A stretch of DNA of 64,000 bases from contig NZ_JACDUU010000001.1 in the NCBI RefSeq assembly GCF_013760845.1, positions 528,082-592,081 on the forward strand, in the 5' to 3' direction. Under the pieces are notes generated by a model. That model searched no databases. It saw only the letters and a list, made by a program, of their open reading frames with translations, and was not told where the DNA came from. Position 1 is the stretch's first letter. Each line of letters starts with the position of its first letter. The position numbers were made by a program, and so were the translations under genes. This stretch comes from [Anoxybacillus] calidus. Its GTDB lineage: Bacteria; Bacillota; Bacilli; Bacillales; Anoxybacillaceae. Below, piece by piece: positions 17,979 through 26,140 of the stretch.

Positions 17979-18356
17979 ATGAAAAAACAAATTTGCTGGC
18001 TGATGATGATTAGTCTTTTTCTCACTTTGTTTTTCTACAATAAATGGTATTACCCGCCGTTACCCAAGCAGCTAGGTGCCGTAAGCAAGCGGGAAGTTTT
18101 AAACCGAATTCAGCATTCAGAAGAGTCGCTCGTGAAAATAGAAGAAAATGAAGATTACGAGTTTTATATTTCCCATATGAATCAAGGGAAAGCGTATGAC
18201 GATTTGAAAGAACATATGAAGAAAAAAGGATATGCCTTTCATTCACAAGAGGGGGCAGGTTACTTTTTTTATAAAGATCAACAAAGATTCATCGTTACAT
18301 CGCAAATGTGGACAGGAAAGTATGTGATTTTTCAAATACCGAAAGATAAATCATAA
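17979..18356 (+). CDS. Small membrane-anchored or secreted protein, unknown
   Basis: A 125-residue protein from an ATG at 17979 with AAAGGGGGAA upstream. Residues 1-22 (KKQ, then a hydrophobic stretch to FFYNK) form a signal anchor or uncleaved signal peptide without a lipobox. The remaining ~100 residues are charged and soluble, with paired DYEFYISH and YFFYKDQQRFIVTS segments suggesting a small alpha/beta domain outside the membrane. No family recognised. Twenty-one bases separate it from the next gene, so they may be cotranscribed. Confidence 0.65.
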   Translation: MKKQICWLMMISLFLTLFFYNKWYYPPLPKQLGAVSKREVLNRIQHSEESLVKIEENEDYEFYISHMNQGKAYDDLKEHMKKKGYAFHSQEGAGYFFYKDQQRFIVTSQMWTGKYVIFQIPKDKS

Positions 18357-18377
18357 CAAAGAAAGGAAGACTGCCAC

Positions 18378-19217
18378 ATGCTTGAATTAATTCGATACAT
18401 CGATGTTTTATCCTTTAAACAAGACGTCATACCGTTTCTTGAACAGTATGAAGGAGAAAACAATTTACCGTTAGGCGTTTTGATGAATATAAAGGAAGAG
18501 GAAGAACCGATTTACATGGCTACGGTCTCGAAAAATGGAGTTTTATCACTTGTGTTACTGCAAACACACCCGCGTCAAATGATTTTATCAAAATCACTGC
18601 CGTTTACATCAGAAGAAGTTAAGGAATTGGCCGGAAAATTGTACATTGACTATCCGAATATCCCGGGATTAATTGGTGAATCAAAATTGGTGAAGTCACT
18701 AGCAAATGAAATCGCGCGTTTGAAAAATAGGGAAATACACATTCATATGGAGCAGCGGGTGTACGTTCTTCGCGAGGTAAAGAAAAAAGCGTCTGACAGG
18801 GGAACGTTGCGGTTGGCGGAATCGCGTGATTTGCCAATTGTTGAGCGGTGGGCATATTGTTTTTGTGAAGATGTAGGAGAGCCTGTATCTGCACTAGAAG
18901 CGGCGCAGAAGGCAAAAGATATGATTGAAAAAGAGCGGTTGTATTTATGGGAGAACGATGGGAGATTAGTATCTATGGCTTGTTGGTTACGTCCGACAAA
19001 AACAAATGTGACAGTAGGTTTTGTCTACACACCACCGGAAGAGCGAAAAAAGGGATATGCTTCAGATTGCGTTTCTGCTCTTACACAACATTTGCTAGAT
19101 TCTGGCTATCAAACTACTTCTCTTTATACCGATTTAGCGAATCTGACTTCTAACAAAATTTATATGGAAATTGGTTATGAGCCAGTGATGGATTCAACAG
19201 TGGTTTTTATTAAGTAA
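18378..19217 (+). CDS. GNAT acetyltransferase with N-terminal extension
   Basis: A 279-residue protein. The C-terminal half (about 140-279) is a GNAT/FR47-like domain with GFVYTPPEERKKGYASDCV as motif A and SNKIYMEIGYEPV near the end. The N-terminal 130 residues are an alpha/beta extension seen in several larger predicted acetyltransferases of Bacillus. GAAAGGAAGA precedes the ATG. Substrate unknown. Confidence 0.85.
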   Translation: MLELIRYIDVLSFKQDVIPFLEQYEGENNLPLGVLMNIKEEEEPIYMATVSKNGVLSLVLLQTHPRQMILSKSLPFTSEEVKELAGKLYIDYPNIPGLIGESKLVKSLANEIARLKNREIHIHMEQRVYVLREVKKKASDRGTLRLAESRDLPIVERWAYCFCEDVGEPVSALEAAQKAKDMIEKERLYLWENDGRLVSMACWLRPTKTNVTVGFVYTPPEERKKGYASDCVSALTQHLLDSGYQTTSLYTDLANLTSNKIYMEIGYEPVMDSTVVFIK

Positions 19218-19326
19218 TTTATTACTAAGTCAAACGAAATTTTGATTTACATTTATTCTGCAGGCTTCTCTTGCTTTATTAGTATTATTATTAGGCAAGC
19301 TATATTAAGATTTTAAAGGAAGGATT

Positions 19327-19767
19327 ATGATGGCAATACAGTATCGTTTTGATAAAGAGATGATTAATATCAAAGAATGGCGAGAGCTTGTTTTGAGTGT
19401 GGCCACGTGGAAAATGCCAACAGATTTGCGTGACTGGGAAAAAATGCTTGAGAACACGTCGCTTATAGTCACTGCTTGGGATGGTGAGCGGTTAATCGGC
19501 TCAGCACGGCTGTTTACCGATTTTGTCCGCTGGGGGAATATTTACGATGTCGTTGTCCATCACGATTATCAAGGAAAAGGAATCGGCAAAAGACTGATTC
19601 TAGAGTTGATTCATCACCCAAGTGTGGCAAGTGTCCGCACGTTTTGGCTAGGAACAGCCGATAAAGCGGAGTTTTATGAAAAGCTCGGTTTTCGTCGTGT
19701 CAATGAAATAGATGGTCATTCGATGGTGTATGTACGAAAGGAACGTGTATATAATGGGGATGAGTAA
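19327..19767 (+). CDS. GNAT family N-acetyltransferase
   Basis: A 146-residue single-domain acetyltransferase. Motif A reads DVVVHHDYQGKGIGKRL (about residues 76-92), and AEFYEKLGFRRV is the typical C-terminal segment. AAAGGAAGG lies before the ATG. It is followed after two bases by the NUDIX gene and then a HIT gene, forming a compact three-gene unit of small nucleotide- or CoA-using enzymes. Confidence 0.88.
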   Translation: MMAIQYRFDKEMINIKEWRELVLSVATWKMPTDLRDWEKMLENTSLIVTAWDGERLIGSARLFTDFVRWGNIYDVVVHHDYQGKGIGKRLILELIHHPSVASVRTFWLGTADKAEFYEKLGFRRVNEIDGHSMVYVRKERVYNGDE

Positions 19768-19769
19768 AA

Positions 19770-20195
19770 ATGTGGAAAGGTGCAGCGGCCGTTTGTGTGA
19801 ATGAACTAGGACAACTGTTAATGGTCAAGCAAGGAAAGCCAGATGAACAAAAGCTATGGTCCGTCCCATCCGGAGGGAAAGAAGAACATGAAAGCTTTGA
19901 ACAATGTTGTTTGCGGGAATTATTCGAAGAGACGGGCTATAAAGGAAAAATTGTCCGCAAGCTATTTGAAAAAAAAGGTCATTCATTTGGAATTGCTGTT
20001 CATGTTCATTATTTTGAAGTGGAGATAACAGGAGGGAAACCTACTATTCTCGATCCTGACGAATTGATTCACGACATTCGCTGGATATCCCCGGAGGAGT
20101 TATCAGAACTTCCTCTTTCGTTTCCTGAAGATCGGGAATTTTTGATGAAATTTCTTTCTGATAGAGGAGCAAATAGAATTTCGCAAATTAGGTGA
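19770..20195 (+). CDS. NUDIX hydrolase
   Basis: A 141-residue NUDIX enzyme. The box GX5EX7REUXEEXGU is complete from Gly35 to Tyr57 with REL at 49-51 and EETGY at 53-57. NUDIX proteins cleave nucleoside diphosphates linked to another moiety; the exact substrate (oxidised nucleotides, ADP-ribose, others) cannot be assigned. GGGGATGAG upstream gives the ribosome binding site, inside the end of the preceding acetyltransferase gene. Confidence 0.9.
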   Translation: MWKGAAAVCVNELGQLLMVKQGKPDEQKLWSVPSGGKEEHESFEQCCLRELFEETGYKGKIVRKLFEKKGHSFGIAVHVHYFEVEITGGKPTILDPDELIHDIRWISPEELSELPLSFPEDREFLMKFLSDRGANRISQIR

Positions 20196-20196
20196 G

Positions 20197-20634
20197 ATGA
20201 TGGTGAATATCAATAATGAATGTCTCGGCTGCCAGTTAGCGAATCAACTTGAACCCGTTCATGTCGTGTATGAAGATGAACATGTTTGCTGTTTTTTAGA
20301 CCATGACCCAATTAATGAAGGGCACACGTTAATTTTGCCGAAAAATCATGTTGTCGAGATGGAAGAATTGGATATGGAAACAGCAACCGCCGTTTGGAAA
20401 GCAGCGGTAAAGATATCAAAAGTGCTAAAATATTTATTCAATCCGGATGGGATTACGATTTGTCAAAATGGAGGCAGATTCAATGAACTAAAGCATTTCC
20501 ATATGCATGTCATACCAAGATATGAAGGTCAACCGTTTTACACGGACGATTGGAGCGATAATACAGAACAAAGAGAGAAGCTTGAGGAAACGAAAGCAAA
20601 GCTTCGGACATGCATGAAAAAATATTCCTATTGA
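20197..20634 (+). CDS. HIT family nucleotide hydrolase/transferase
   Basis: A 145-residue histidine-triad protein; the triad HFHMHVIPR has His100, His102 and His104, and the N-terminal CLGCQLAN pair of cysteines resembles the zinc site of some HIT proteins. VVYEDEHVCCFLDHDPINEGH is standard. HIT proteins hydrolyse adenosine phosphoramidates or dinucleoside polyphosphates. The start overlaps closely with the NUDIX stop (GGTGAG as binding site); a second ATG follows directly. Confidence 0.9.
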   Translation: MMVNINNECLGCQLANQLEPVHVVYEDEHVCCFLDHDPINEGHTLILPKNHVVEMEELDMETATAVWKAAVKISKVLKYLFNPDGITICQNGGRFNELKHFHMHVIPRYEGQPFYTDDWSDNTEQREKLEETKAKLRTCMKKYSY

Positions 20635-20701
20635 AAGAAAAAAAACGTGAAGAACAAGAAATGATTATTTGGTGGACATTTAAAAAAAGGAGGAATTTTT
20701 C

Positions 20702-21178
20702 TTGGAACAAACCATTATTCACCATATGGAAACAGTGCGCGGAATAACTGAGCAAACGATAAAAAAAATTCCTGAAGAGATTTCGGATATCATTCCGAAA
20801 GGTTTTAACAACAATATTCGCTGGAACTTTGGTCACATTGCATTCGTACAAGAAAAGCTCGTCTTTGGACTTTTAGGTGAAGAGATGAGCATTCCGAAAA
20901 ATTACGAACAGTTTTTCGCTGCCGGAACGAAACCGGCAGAATGGGAAGGAACACCGCCATCATTTGCAGAGCTTGCCGTCATCTTGACGGAACAAAAAGC
21001 GAGAATAAAAGACTTTATTATTAAAGGACGTTTGCATGAAAAACTGCCAAATCCATTTACAAACCGAGGAGGCATCACGTTTTACACAGTTGGTGAGGCA
21101 TTTTTGTTTAGCTTTTACCATGAAGCATTACATATCGAAACGATTAAGCGATTATATCGATCTATTTCTTCTAAATAA
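20702..21178 (+). CDS. DinB/YfiT-like putative metal-dependent protein
   Basis: A 158-residue four-helix DinB_2-type protein. The metal triad is His45 (WNFGHIAFVQ), His140 and His144 (FYHEALHIETI). The TTG start at 20702 has AAGGAGG eight bases upstream. Members include bacillithiol S-transferases, but function is usually unknown. Its stop codon lies exactly at the edge of an IS-element remnant, so the last few residues (SISSK) may have been replaced when the element arrived. Confidence 0.85.
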   Translation: MEQTIIHHMETVRGITEQTIKKIPEEISDIIPKGFNNNIRWNFGHIAFVQEKLVFGLLGEEMSIPKNYEQFFAAGTKPAEWEGTPPSFAELAVILTEQKARIKDFIIKGRLHEKLPNPFTNRGGITFYTVGEAFLFSFYHEALHIETIKRLYRSISSK

Positions 21179-21357
21179 CCCTACAATCTTTGGGCTGGCT
21201 GAAAGAGAACGTCATTGCCAATCGGTTTCATCCTTCTCGAAAGGAGTTGAAAGAATCGATAATTTCGTTTTTGGAGCACTTTGCTCCATTTTCAGAAAAA
21301 GTGCTCTAGCGCATCGGGCAGGTAGTTATGTTGGAAAATGAATCTGAACTTATATAG
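21179..21357 (+). mobile_element. IS630-type transposase C-terminal remnant
   Basis: From about 21198 the frame reads WLKENVIANRFHPSRKELKE, FLEHFAPFSEKVL, a TAG stop, then RIGQVVMLENESELI and a stop. This is the tail of an IS630-like transposase as I remember that family. It lacks the DDE region and start, contains an in-frame stop, and sits directly after the DinB gene. No intact ends are visible. 21358-21487 holds further AT-rich sequence of possible IS origin. Confidence 0.5.
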
Positions 21358-21487
21358 TAAGCTTAATCATGGATTTTTAACAAAGCCGCTTCAAACGAAG
21401 TTAAGTGGCGGGTAGTTCCCTCTCTTACATTTACCATTCTCGTAAACATTCATCATATCAATAATAGAAATGATCGTTTATTATCGG

Positions 21488-21580
21488 TGGCTGTCTCAAA
21501 AGCAAAGTGTCAGACACCCATGCATTACGCTTCGTAAGTACGACGGGTGTGCGTTTAGACACTTTATGGGACAGCTTTTT
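21488..21580 (+). repeat. Intergenic inverted-repeat element, copy 2
   Basis: It begins TGGCTGTCTCAAAAGCAAAG and ends CTTTATGGGACAGCTTTTT; TGTCAGACA and TTTAGACAC lie inside. The centre is a perfect-looking stem around TTACGCTTCGTAAG. Both ends and inner boxes match the other copies, with GGGACAGC replacing GGGTCAGC. Confidence 0.75.
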
Positions 21581-21841
21581 ATATATTTATTTTGGGATCC
21601 ATTCGTTTACAAAACGAAATATGCTCATATTTATTTAGGAAAGACCTATACATTTTAGTGATAGTTAGACTCTCTAAACGATAAATATTTTTAGATTATT
21701 TTTTAAATTATGAAAATTAATTGAAAAATAGCGAAGAAAGTGATTAAATAATAATAAACGATGGTGAATCAACGAAAAAGCGCTTTTTATAAAACTATAG
21801 AAACGATGTTTTTTATTACGAAACAAAGAGGGGTGTTAGGA
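21581..21841 (+). other. AT-rich upstream region of glcE
   Basis: No gene is seen. It must hold the promoter of the glycolate operon, but I could not pick -35/-10 boxes with confidence. The glcE reading frame is open from 21761, but the part before 21842 has no ribosome binding site. Confidence 0.3.
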
Positions 21842-23167
21842 TTGATCGCCACAGAACTTTTATCAGAATTAAAGTCGATTTTACGCGACAGCCAAATTCA
21901 AGTAGAGGAAAAGGAAAACCATCCGCTGGGAAATAGCGGTCGTGTAACGGTCTATCCGCAATCAGAAGAAGAAATGGCGAACGTTTTAAAGTATGCCGAC
22001 AGTAGTGGAAAAAAAGTAACGATTGTCGGCGGCGGAACGAAGAGAGGGTTTGGCGGGTTAACGGAATCGGCTGATATTTTGCTTTCGCTGGCAGACTATA
22101 AAGGTGTTGTCGAACATACCGTTGGTGACATGACATTAACGGTTAAGGCGGGTACACCGTTTCAAGCATTGCAGGAATACTTAGCTGAATATAACCAAAA
22201 GATTGCTTTAGACCCGGCATGGCCGGAGTATGCAACGATTGGTGGAGTCATTGCGGCAAATGACAGCGGTCCTAAACGCTTTCGTTATGGTTCTGCTCGA
22301 GACAGCGTAATTGGGATGAGAATCGTTTATCCAAATGGAACCATCATCCGATCGGGAGGAAAAGTTGTAAAAAATGTGGCTGGCTATGATATGAACAAGC
22401 TGTTTATTGGTTCAATGGGGACGCTCGGAGTGATATCAGAAGTAACGTTGAAACTTCGTCCGCTGCCAAAATATGAAAGTCTCATTCTATTATCCTTCCT
22501 GGAAGGAAGTATGGAAGAGATTCGCGCTTTTGCTGTGAGATTGCTAGATTCGATGATGGAGCCGACATCCCTTGAGTTGTTAAGCCCATCTTTATCGGAG
22601 CGGTTAACAGGGAAGCGTGTTTACACATTAGCGATCAGCTTTGAAGATGTCGAAAGCGCTGTCCATTATCAAGAGGATTTTGTAAAGCGCATTCAGCCAT
22701 CGGAAACCAGCATGACCGTTTTACCATCAAAAGAAGCGCGAGTATTTTGGAATCAATTTTATACAATCGGTCCGAATGGAAGAGAAATCGGAGACGACAA
22801 AGAAATAGAAGCTGCTTTGAAAATTGGTGTCGTCAACCTCGATGTTCTTCAAGTCATAAAAGAAAGCCACCTCTTGCAGGATGCTGCAAATGTAGCCATT
22901 GAGGCGCACGGCGGTCTAGGGCATGGATTATGCCAAGTATATGTAAAAGGAGCAGGCGAGGATGTTGTTGCCGTCATTGAGCGGCTTCGTCAGTTTGTGA
23001 CACCGCTTAGTGGATACGTGATTGTGAAACATTTACCGTTTGTGCTTCGGCAAAAAGTAGATGTTTGGGGCAAAAAACCGTCTTATTTCTTCCTATTAGA
23101 AGGGATTAAGGCAAAAGTGGACCCGAATCATACTCTTAATCACAGACGATTTGTAGGAGGGATATAA
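21842..23167 (+). CDS. glcE: Glycolate oxidase FAD-binding subunit GlcE
   Basis: A 441-residue FAD-binding (PCMH/VAO type) protein. VYPQSEEEMANVLKYA, IVGGGTKRGFGG, IALDPAWPEYATIGGVIAAN and KVVKNVAGYDMNKLFIGSMG are characteristic. It works with GlcD and GlcF to oxidise glycolate to glyoxylate at the membrane. The TTG at 21842 is chosen because AGAGGGG lies about nine bases before it. One base separates it from glcF. Gene order here is E-F-D, not D-E-F as in Escherichia coli. Confidence 0.9.
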   Translation: MIATELLSELKSILRDSQIQVEEKENHPLGNSGRVTVYPQSEEEMANVLKYADSSGKKVTIVGGGTKRGFGGLTESADILLSLADYKGVVEHTVGDMTLTVKAGTPFQALQEYLAEYNQKIALDPAWPEYATIGGVIAANDSGPKRFRYGSARDSVIGMRIVYPNGTIIRSGGKVVKNVAGYDMNKLFIGSMGTLGVISEVTLKLRPLPKYESLILLSFLEGSMEEIRAFAVRLLDSMMEPTSLELLSPSLSERLTGKRVYTLAISFEDVESAVHYQEDFVKRIQPSETSMTVLPSKEARVFWNQFYTIGPNGREIGDDKEIEAALKIGVVNLDVLQVIKESHLLQDAANVAIEAHGGLGHGLCQVYVKGAGEDVVAVIERLRQFVTPLSGYVIVKHLPFVLRQKVDVWGKKPSYFFLLEGIKAKVDPNHTLNHRRFVGGI

Positions 23168-23168
23168 A

Positions 23169-24536
23169 GTGAGTGTAAGAGAAAGTGATTTAAAACAAGC
23201 TCCGGCATGTACAGTGACGAGCCTGGGCAATTATCTTTGGAGCGACCCGCCTGATGAAAGCAAATGGGCCGATTGTGTTCATTGCGGCATGTGTTTGGAA
23301 TCATGCCCAACTTATGAACAAACTGGTCAAGAACAGCATTCTCCCCGTGGACGTGTCCATCTTATAAAATCGGTTGCCGAAGGAAAACTTGAAGTCAATG
23401 AAGCTTTTGCAGATCCGGTTTTTGCCTGTCTTGATTGCCGTGCATGTACAACCGCCTGCCCTGCTGATGTCGATGTCGGAGGGCTCATCGAAGAGGCACG
23501 CGGGCAAATTCGCCAGGCTATGCCATTAACCGGATGGAAAGGAGCGGTAAGTAAATTTTTCCTTGAAGGAGTATTTCCACATGCAAACCGCCTGCATTTA
23601 TTAGGCAGCTTGTTGAAGTTCTATCAAAAGAGCGGGTTGCAAAAGGTGGCGCGCAAAACCCGGCTTATCCATATCATGCCTGAACATTTAGTAGAGATGG
23701 AAGCGATTTTGCCGGAAGTGAAACAGCCGGTGCGCAAAAAATACAAACATGCGGATGTCATTAAAGCGAAAGGGGAAACGAAGCGGACTGTTGCACTTTT
23801 AACCGGATGTGTCATGGATGTGATGTTCAGTGATATTAATGAAGCAACGATCAATGTATTAACCCGTAATGGGAATGACGTAGTAATCCCGCAAAATCAA
23901 ACGTGCTGTGGAGCGTTGCATGTTCATGCTGGCGACCGCGAAACGGGAAGAAAGTTGGCGAAACAGAACATTGAAGCGTTTAAAGAGGCTGAGAAGGTCA
24001 TAGTGAATGCAGCAGGTTGCGGCTGCATGTTAAAAGAATATCCGGAATTGTTCCGCGAAGACCACGAGTGGCGTGAAAAAGCAGAACAGTTTGCTGCGAA
24101 AGTAGAAGACATTTCCAAATATCTTCATGACACAGGCTATGAAAAGCCAAAAGCAGAAATCAAGACGCGGATTACGTATCATGATGCATGCCACTTAGCA
24201 CATGGTCAAGGTATACGTGAGGAGCCGCGCGACATTCTTCTTAGCATTCCTGGAGTGGAAATGGTTCACATGCCAAATGCCGACCGCTGCTGTGGAAGTG
24301 CTGGTATTTACAATATTACCCATTCAGAAATGGCAGGAGCCGTACTTAAAAGTAAAATGGAGCATGTCCCTGAAGATGTCGAAATGATTTCGATGGGGAA
24401 TCCTGGATGTATGTTGCAAATGGCGCTGGGGGTGCTGAAATACGGAAGAAATCAAAAAATTGTGCACACAGTTCAGCTGCTTGATTGGGCATATCAAAAA
24501 GAGGATCGTCTAAAGGAGGGGAAATCATGGCGGTAA
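23169..24536 (+). CDS. glcF: Glycolate oxidase iron-sulfur subunit GlcF
   Basis: A 455-residue protein with two ferredoxin-type 4Fe-4S clusters: Cys36/39/42/46 (CVHCGMCLESCP) and Cys87/90/93/97 (CLDCRACTTACP). Two CCG heterodisulfide-type domains follow (TCCGALHVHAGD and RCCGSAGIYN). It passes electrons from the FAD subunits toward the quinone pool. The GTG start has AGGAGG seven bases upstream, within the glcE end. It overlaps the end of an upstream frame of glcD but the true glcD ATG lies 10 bases before the glcF stop. Confidence 0.93.
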   Translation: MSVRESDLKQAPACTVTSLGNYLWSDPPDESKWADCVHCGMCLESCPTYEQTGQEQHSPRGRVHLIKSVAEGKLEVNEAFADPVFACLDCRACTTACPADVDVGGLIEEARGQIRQAMPLTGWKGAVSKFFLEGVFPHANRLHLLGSLLKFYQKSGLQKVARKTRLIHIMPEHLVEMEAILPEVKQPVRKKYKHADVIKAKGETKRTVALLTGCVMDVMFSDINEATINVLTRNGNDVVIPQNQTCCGALHVHAGDRETGRKLAKQNIEAFKEAEKVIVNAAGCGCMLKEYPELFREDHEWREKAEQFAAKVEDISKYLHDTGYEKPKAEIKTRITYHDACHLAHGQGIREEPRDILLSIPGVEMVHMPNADRCCGSAGIYNITHSEMAGAVLKSKMEHVPEDVEMISMGNPGCMLQMALGVLKYGRNQKIVHTVQLLDWAYQKEDRLKEGKSWR

Positions 24537-25981
24537 AAGACGTGAAAACAAAAGATCAACATATCGAAAATCTTGCAAAAATCGTTGGTGGTGCTCAATC
24601 GATTCTTTACAAAAAAGAGGATTTGCTTGCATATGACTGCGATGGTTTTACGATTCACCGTCATTTACCGAAAGCAGTTGTGTTTCCAAAAAGTGCAGAG
24701 GAAGTCGCACAGATTGTGAAATATTGTAACGAACATGATTTGCCTTTTCTTGCCCGTGGCGCAGGAACAGGTCTAAGCGGCGGAGCCATCCCGTTAAATG
24801 GTGAGGTGATTATTAGCTTAACAAAGATGAAGCGGCTGTTAAGTGTTGACCTTGAAAATCGACGTGCGGTTGTGGAGCCGGGTTTTATTAACCTTAAGTT
24901 GACGCATTCGATTTCTAATAAAGGCTACTATTATGCTCCTGATCCATCGAGCCAATATTGCTGTACGATTGGCGGAAATGTTGCCGAAAATGCCGGCGGA
25001 GCACATTGTTTGAAATATGGCGTAACGACAAACCATATTTTAGGGATGGAAGTCGTTTTGCCAAATGGTGAAATGATTGAAATAAACACAAATGGAGTTC
25101 TTGACCCGCCTGGATATGATTTATTAGGACTATTGACAGGATCGGAAGGGACGTTAGGAATCGTAACAAAAATAACGGTCCGCATTTTGAAGAATCCAGA
25201 AGCGAAACAAACCGTGCTGGCTTATTTTGATAAAGTTTCCGATGCAAGCCAGGCTGTGTCTGATATCATCTCCGCTGGAATTGTTCCAGCTGCTCTTGAA
25301 ATGATGGATAAAACAGCGATTGAGGGTGTTGAAGCGGCGGCATTTCCAGTAGGGCATCCGAAAGATATTGAAGCGCTTCTGCTTATTGAAGTGGATGGCA
25401 TTTCCGCTGGTATCGATGAGCAGATTCATGAAATTTTAGAAGTATGCAGAAGACGAAATGTTCGTGAAGTGAAAGTAGCCCAAGATGAGAAGGAAAGAGA
25501 AAGATGGTGGGCGAATCGAAAAACAGGATTTGGAGCGATGGGGGCGATTTCTCCGGACTATTTAGTACAAGATGGAGTGATTCCACGAAGTAAGCTGCCG
25601 GAAGTGTTAGAAAGAATCAAGCAAATAAGCGAAAAATATGGCTTGCGCATTGCTAATATTTTTCATGCTGGAGACGGAAATCTTCATCCGCTTGTTCTTT
25701 TTGATGCAAGAAAGCCAGGGGAAACAGAAAAAGCATTGGCAGCTGGAAGTGAATGTTTGCAAGTTTGTGCCGATGTCGGCGGCTCCATCACGGGCGAGCA
25801 TGGAGTGGGCATTGAGAAACGAGAAGAAATGCGTTTCATTTTCACGGATGAAGAAATTATCGCACAAACAAATATTCGCGATGTGTTCAATCCGAAAAAT
25901 TTATTAAATGCCGGAAAGTTATTTCCAACACCGGGGCGTTGTGTAGAAGTAAAAAGAAACGAGAAAGAGAAAATGAAATAA
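24527..25981 (+). CDS. glcD: Glycolate oxidase FAD subunit GlcD
   Basis: A 484-residue FAD_binding_4/FAD_oxidase_C protein. PFLARGAGTGLSGGAIP, PSSQYCCTIGGNVAENAGG, GLLTGSEGTLGIVT and the C-terminal FHAGDGNLHPLVLFD and GEHGVGIEKRE are diagnostic. It is the catalytic subunit oxidising glycolate or D-lactate-type 2-hydroxyacids. ATG at 24527 has AAAGGAGGGG eight bases upstream; it overlaps glcF by 10 bases. Together with malate synthase downstream it converts glycolate to malate. Confidence 0.94.
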   Translation: MAVKDVKTKDQHIENLAKIVGGAQSILYKKEDLLAYDCDGFTIHRHLPKAVVFPKSAEEVAQIVKYCNEHDLPFLARGAGTGLSGGAIPLNGEVIISLTKMKRLLSVDLENRRAVVEPGFINLKLTHSISNKGYYYAPDPSSQYCCTIGGNVAENAGGAHCLKYGVTTNHILGMEVVLPNGEMIEINTNGVLDPPGYDLLGLLTGSEGTLGIVTKITVRILKNPEAKQTVLAYFDKVSDASQAVSDIISAGIVPAALEMMDKTAIEGVEAAAFPVGHPKDIEALLLIEVDGISAGIDEQIHEILEVCRRRNVREVKVAQDEKERERWWANRKTGFGAMGAISPDYLVQDGVIPRSKLPEVLERIKQISEKYGLRIANIFHAGDGNLHPLVLFDARKPGETEKALAAGSECLQVCADVGGSITGEHGVGIEKREEMRFIFTDEEIIAQTNIRDVFNPKNLLNAGKLFPTPGRCVEVKRNEKEKMK

Positions 25982-26090
25982 TTTTTAGAAAATTATTGAA
26001 ATAAAAGTGACTTTATGCTATTATTTTTTCGAACCAATTAAGAAACAATGTTTTGTAATAGCGAACAAAGTCTAGTTTTTCTGTTATACA

Positions 26091-26104
26091 AGCAAGCGCT
26101 CTCA
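26091..26104 (+). promoter_or_regulatory. Possible catabolite-responsive element before malate synthase
   Basis: AGCAAGCGCTCTCA agrees with 11 of 14 positions of the CcpA cre model TGAAAGCGCTTTCA, 37 bases before the malate synthase start. A TATACA that could be a -10 lies just upstream at 26085-26090. Carbon-catabolite control of glycolate use would be expected, but the match is imperfect. Confidence 0.35.
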
Positions 26105-26140
26105 CTAAATCGATCATGATGAAAAGGAGGAAATGTTTTT

